Assembly: GCF_041381155.1 (NCBI RefSeq)
Contig: NC_091142.1
Span: 40,597,604 to 40,661,603, forward strand
DNA: 64,000 nt
Source of the DNA: Argopecten irradians
Taxonomy: Eukaryota > Mollusca > Bivalvia > Pectinida > Pectinidae
Direction: 5' to 3'
Below the pieces are notes generated by a model. It was given only the letters and a program-made list of their open reading frames with translations. It was not told the origin of the DNA and searched no databases. The position numbers and the translations under genes were made by a program. The first letter of the stretch is position 1. Every line of letters starts with the position of its first letter. This document shows, piece by piece, positions 12,401 through 18,400 of the stretch.

Positions 12401-15400
12401 AAAATCTCAGTTTTTTTATCTTCGTTCACAACATTTTGCATTGCCTCCAAACACTTTTGAAGAACAAAATCAAACGGTTCTTATTGTTTATCAGTGCTTA
12501 AAACAACCTTCTGTTTATTAAAATTAACTGGCGAGAGGAGTTTGACACGATGATTGACACTTAGTTTACACTTGTAACGGCAGGCCTAGTTAGCTTGTGA
12601 ATTGCCGGTGACACTATAATGAGGATAACAACAACGATGTTTCTACAATCAAATAATTAACCATACCTTGTGTAATTCCAATTGGTATCAATCAAGTCTA
12701 TTGTGTATCTGTTCGGCATTTAGATTTAATCATTGTCCAAGATATTAGCTGGAAAGCCGACTGAGTAGGCCAATCAACCACAGGTGGCCGCCATATTTGA
12801 TTACTGACTGCACGCTTCCGTATTCTCAACTATTTCAATTAGTATTGAAATCAGGATGATATCTTACAGAACCATTTCAAAAGATAGTAATAAGAGTAAA
12901 TTTTACAGTCATACCATCATTTATTGTGCCGATTGGTCAGTGTTAATGTAGGAAGGTTTTAGTTTCGTATTTAATTTGCTGGCTCTGCATGTGGGATTAC
13001 ACTCATTTCCGTAAACATTTGCAAGCTCAAAAGTTTTCACATGCCGGAGAAACTTATTTATAAGGTAATCTGTCTAATGTGACGAATTAATTACACACTT
13101 ATACATCGTTTCAAGCTCAAGGTTATATTCATTTAGCCATTTAGATTTGGAGATACCTTACTGAAGATTCACGATCGTAACATGAATCCGGTCATGAACA
13201 CACGTGCTCTCAAAACGGACTTTCAAGGAATTAAAGATAAAAATTTTAAGAGATGTTTTCCTTTTATATTGAATATATGCATTGACCATTGACTTAATGA
13301 TCAAAGTATTTAATCATAATTATTTCACCACAACGTGTACAAAATGTTACTGCATAGCTCGGACCTGCCGGTCGGTGATCATAACCCAGGACCTGGCCAT
13401 GCCTTGTACCTGCGTATAGTGCGCACCCCAACTTTTCACTTGATAAATTATGAAAAAAAGTGCGCACTATACGCGCAAAAATACGGTATGTTTCGCATAA
13501 AATTCAAGTTCAAATAAATTTCACTAAAAGGGAATTAAAATGTTGTTCCTTTGATAAGTTGTCTTGTTTGTGGATCAGAGGAGTGAATCTTGAAAGATCC
13601 ATTCAATGCTGTTATTATTATTTAACAATTTTCAGATCCATTTTTGATTATGAACACGATTAAAAATATGTTTTGAGGCGCTAGCGCATTGTGTAGTGTG
13701 TCTTACAGGGCCAAATCCCCAAACCCGACGACGCCTATGAAGCCAACCAGTTGCAATGTTTCCCAGACACCTACGATGTCCCTGGCGACGTCACCAGCTT
13801 GCCAGACACCAAAGGTATGTACAGAACTCCTGGTTTGTACCTCTAACTTGTGTATGGGATCAATGTAAAGACGTTGGAGTGTTTTTGACAACATATGGTG
13901 TAAATTCTGGTAGAGCTCTTTTCCTTGAAATACACTTCCCATACTTCTCTTTGATTTTATATAATTCCATGGATGATTTTCATTGACAGAAGAGCTATGT
14001 ATAGAATATGATTTTATTTCCCTTACTGTTTTGTCTCTCTATCTACTGATAGAGGTAGATGGTTATGATCAGGTGATCTTTTCATTCATCTTTTCTTGCA
14101 GCCATCAGTAACTGCAGCTTTCACACCAACATCGGTCATGAAGAAGATGCATTCTGATAAAGCGTCAGAAAAAGAGAAACAGCGACAAGATAATGGGGAT
14201 GGTGAAAATGGTAAGTAAAAAGTCAACAGATCACTTACAGTAAAAAGTAGTTTCTCTTGAATGAATGGTGAATTTTTTGCTGTCTGGTTAAGTACTGTGC
14301 CAATTCATTTCCGTGAAGATAATATTTTCCCCATGTCGCAGGCGATTGATGTGGTCACAAAGATGATCATATATATAGGATCTTAAATGTTCGTTTGATA
14401 TGAAGTTTGATCGTCGAAACAAGTTTCTTAAAATTTCATCTGAAATGGACACAGATTTCTGATAATTTTCATCACATAACTACATATGTTTGGAAAAGTT
14501 TGATGTCAAGATATGTTGCAAAAATTATGGTGGAGTCTGCCTTTTTATCACACAATTTTTGAATCCCAATATTGTGTCATTGATTGCTGACAGTCTTGCT
14601 GTCAGAATATATATTTTCTGTCCTGTACAGCATAGAAAAGTGTTTCAGGTCATATTATTACACTAGTGACAAAACATGGTGAAAGTCACAGGTTATCAGA
14701 TTGGTTATATCAAATAACATTAATCGAAATACAGGAATCTGTACATTGTGACTGTTTCAGAAACCCTTGCTCCAGTAAAGCAGATCGTTCCTCAGGATAA
14801 CAGCCAGAGTGCTGTAGATAACCTAGAACTGATCCAGAAAATGAACATCGAGCAACAAGCCAAAGAGAATATGCCAGCCACTATAATGACTAGTATGACT
14901 ACCCATTGTCAGCCCTCATCTATGTCTTCATCTCAGTTCAGTAGCCAGGACCTCAACATACCTGGTATCAACTCAATCGCAGCCTCACTGGCCGGGCACC
15001 ATGATGTGGTAGGTATCACTCTCCATGTTCTATAGGCCAGATTAATACTGTGTTTTGAGAAGTACATTTTAGTATGAGCAGAGTTACCTGGTATAACATT
15101 GTTTGGTTTTAAATCTTGGAACACAAAGATTGTTATGCTTCTGCTATGAAATGTGTGTAATAGTGTTGTCGATGTATTATCCTGTTGCGTTCAATGATGA
15201 TAAGTTTAACAGATACATCAACACAGTAAAAAAGAAAATATTTATCAATAAACAGTTTAGGGGATAGGCTATTATTTCATGCTTAATATGTAGTTATCAT
15301 AATAATTTCTTATCAACCCTTGCAGTCTGTAAGCTTGGCAGAACAGTTGAGTCAGTTGTCAACACCCTCCTCAGGTCAACAGAAACAGCAGTCAGCCCGC

Positions 15401-18400
15401 GCCCTGATTGGTCAGGGAGGTTTCCAGAACTCTCCAGCTGGTCAGCCAATCACAGGTCCTGTTGCCACTCCAGGACGACCCATTGTCAAAGGTAGGCACC
15501 ACGCATGCTTTGCACTGCAACACCCTACCATTTATATTAGGTTTACTGGCCTTATATGAACTACGGGCTTCATTGTGTAGATTATACTTGGGGATGTTCT
15601 TGTATATACTCATAAAATAACTATCTTGGTCACCTGTTGAATAGAATTATAATTTTCATCAGTATTCATCATTTGAAAATTTACAAAGAAAAAATAAATT
15701 ATGCTACTGGAATGGGTGATGGGGTAGAGGTAAGGGGCATCTATAAGTATGAATCATGGATGTATTCCATCCCAATTTCAGTTAGACATGTTAAGATTTC
15801 TGAATTCAATAATGCCGAAATATGGCTATTTCTGATGAATTTAGGATGTAGTGAGAGTAGCACGGCTTGTTTTCTTTCCCGCCAGGCATCACCATCACCA
15901 GTTCTAGTGCTGCCAGCAGTACTGCAATGACTACCCCCGTGGGCAGACCCATGATCGGGGTTCCTCAGATGTCCACTCCACAGCTTCAGAGCAAATCCTC
16001 GGACGGCACTCCCATATCACTGCAGACCCCCTCACAACCCCAACTGCACCGTGCCATTACAGGAGCAGCCAACCCCACTTCTGTCCCCCAAGTACAGGCC
16101 CCTGTAGTAGCGCAGCAGAAACAGTTCAGTGCATCTCCTAGCCCCCTCACACCACGACCCATGCCCCCTATGGGGGCCCAGTACGGCATTCCAATCACGG
16201 GTCGGATCCCGGTACAACAGGCCATGTCACCTAACCCACTCCTAATGCAACAGATGTTACAGAGTGGCATCTCGCCCACCGCTGCAGCCAGAGGTACAGC
16301 ACGAAACTTTGATATACAGTTATAGCTTAACTTTTATTGATATCATCAGATTTCTTACTGAAAACGTGCGTGTAGATTGAAAATATCTTCCATAGGAAAA
16401 CTCTGAATTGTTCAAAATAAAGGTACTTTTGTTGTGGAAAATCTGATTTTTAATGATCATGGATCTTTCAGTCGCTCTCTTAATATTTTGAAGCGAATTT
16501 TGATACGACGATTTAACTTCTGTGAAAAATGGCTAACAGTATATTAGTCTACGATTTAACTTCTGTGAAAAATGGCTAACAGTATATTAGTGTTTGAAAA
16601 TTACGCTTGAGTCCATCCTATCCTTTTTAATGCCGACTTGTAACATGCCTCATATAGTGCTTATGCTTTGTTAAGCCTATGAACCATGCAATATTTGAGT
16701 TGCTCATGTTGATGTCACCTTAACAGGTAGTTCAATGTTTAATTTTGAAAATTATAAGATTTTGTCAATGTCTTGTCTTAAGTGAATGCGTTGAATCAGC
16801 TGAACCAGATTATCAGACATGTTAACCTTTGGTGAGCAAAAAGAGGTAGATTTTTGACTCAAAAGCGGTAGCATTACACGCAGCATTTTTCGCGACGCGT
16901 CAGAGATATATATAAATATCAATAATATGCAAAATAATTACAAAAACATATTTTGTTAACAAATTATGATTTAACTTTAATCATTACCATAGGCCTTGCA
17001 TTGGTGGCTCATTTTGTATTTTTTAAATGTTAATTAAGGCTTACATTAAATTTAGAAGATGAAAAATGTCAATAAATACATTGTATACTTTTTATTTCAA
17101 TGCTATTTATCACCTTTTTTAATTATACATTTTGTCTATTTGTTTTGGGTTTTTTTCACCTTTTTTTTGTAATACATACTGGACTCTTTTTCTTTTGATT
17201 TATGCAAGAAAAAATACAAATATTCTAGAGAAATAATCACCCTGAAAAAAAAAAAAAAAAAAAATTGTGATATCCTGAAAAAATATACCAAAATCCGGCT
17301 CCTTTATTAGAATCACCCCATTCCAAAATGGCGGCCATTACGATTGCAAAGTTTATGATTTTCAGCAGACACTGTATGCATATTTTACATTGAAAACGTG
17401 AGTAAATCATTTCAATTATAAGTAGCGTTTGTTTTTGAAATGATGCTTACTAGTTTTAAGCACAAAATTTATTGAAAGGCCAGATGATTGTTTCCTTACG
17501 GTAGGCCTACGTAATACACATCGTTACACTCAGACACGGGAAATAGGCTAAGCAAGTGACACCACCAAGCCAAGGTGGAACTAGCCCCAGGCTGCTAATT
17601 AGCACCAGTGGGTGCACATGTTGGTCAGGGAGTGTTCACACCTCCTTTGTTTATTTAATTATGAAGCCAGTCCCCTACTCAGTCTGGTATGCATTTTGAA
17701 GCCATCATGGCAGCCCCAACCGACTATGAAAATTCAGAAATCGGAAGAAAAAAAAATGAAGACGATGTTTTGCAGAAATCGGAATATTTGGATATTAAAG
17801 CGGTAGGCGGAATATCAGTCTCAAAAGCGGTAGACTTCCGCCAGAATCGGTAGGGTTAACATGTCTGGTTCATGGTCAATGTCTTATCTTTAAGTGGATG
17901 CGTTGAATCAGCTGAACCAGATTTTGTTAATGTCTTGTTTTCAGTGAATGCGTTGAATCAGCTGAACCAGATTTTGTTAATGTCTTGTTTTCAGTGAATG
18001 CTTTGAATCAGCTGAACCAGATTTTGTAAATATCTTGTCTTATGTGGATGCGTTGAATCAGCTGAACCAGATTTTGTAAATGTCTTGTCTTATGTGGATG
18101 CGTTGAATCAGCTGAACCAGATTTTGTCAATGTCTTGTTTTTAGTGAATGCGTTGAATCAGCTGAACCAGATTTTGTTAATGTCTTGTTTTTAATGAATG
18201 CTTTGAATCAGCTGAACCAGATTTTGTTAATGTCTTGTTTTTAATGAATGCTTTGAATCAGCTGAACCAGATTTTGTTAATGTCTTGTTTTTAATGAATG
18301 CTTTGAATCAGCTGAACCAGATTTTGTTATGTCTTGTTTTTAGTGAATGTGTTGAACACCTGAACCAGATTTTGTCAATGTCTTGTTTTCAGTGAATGCG

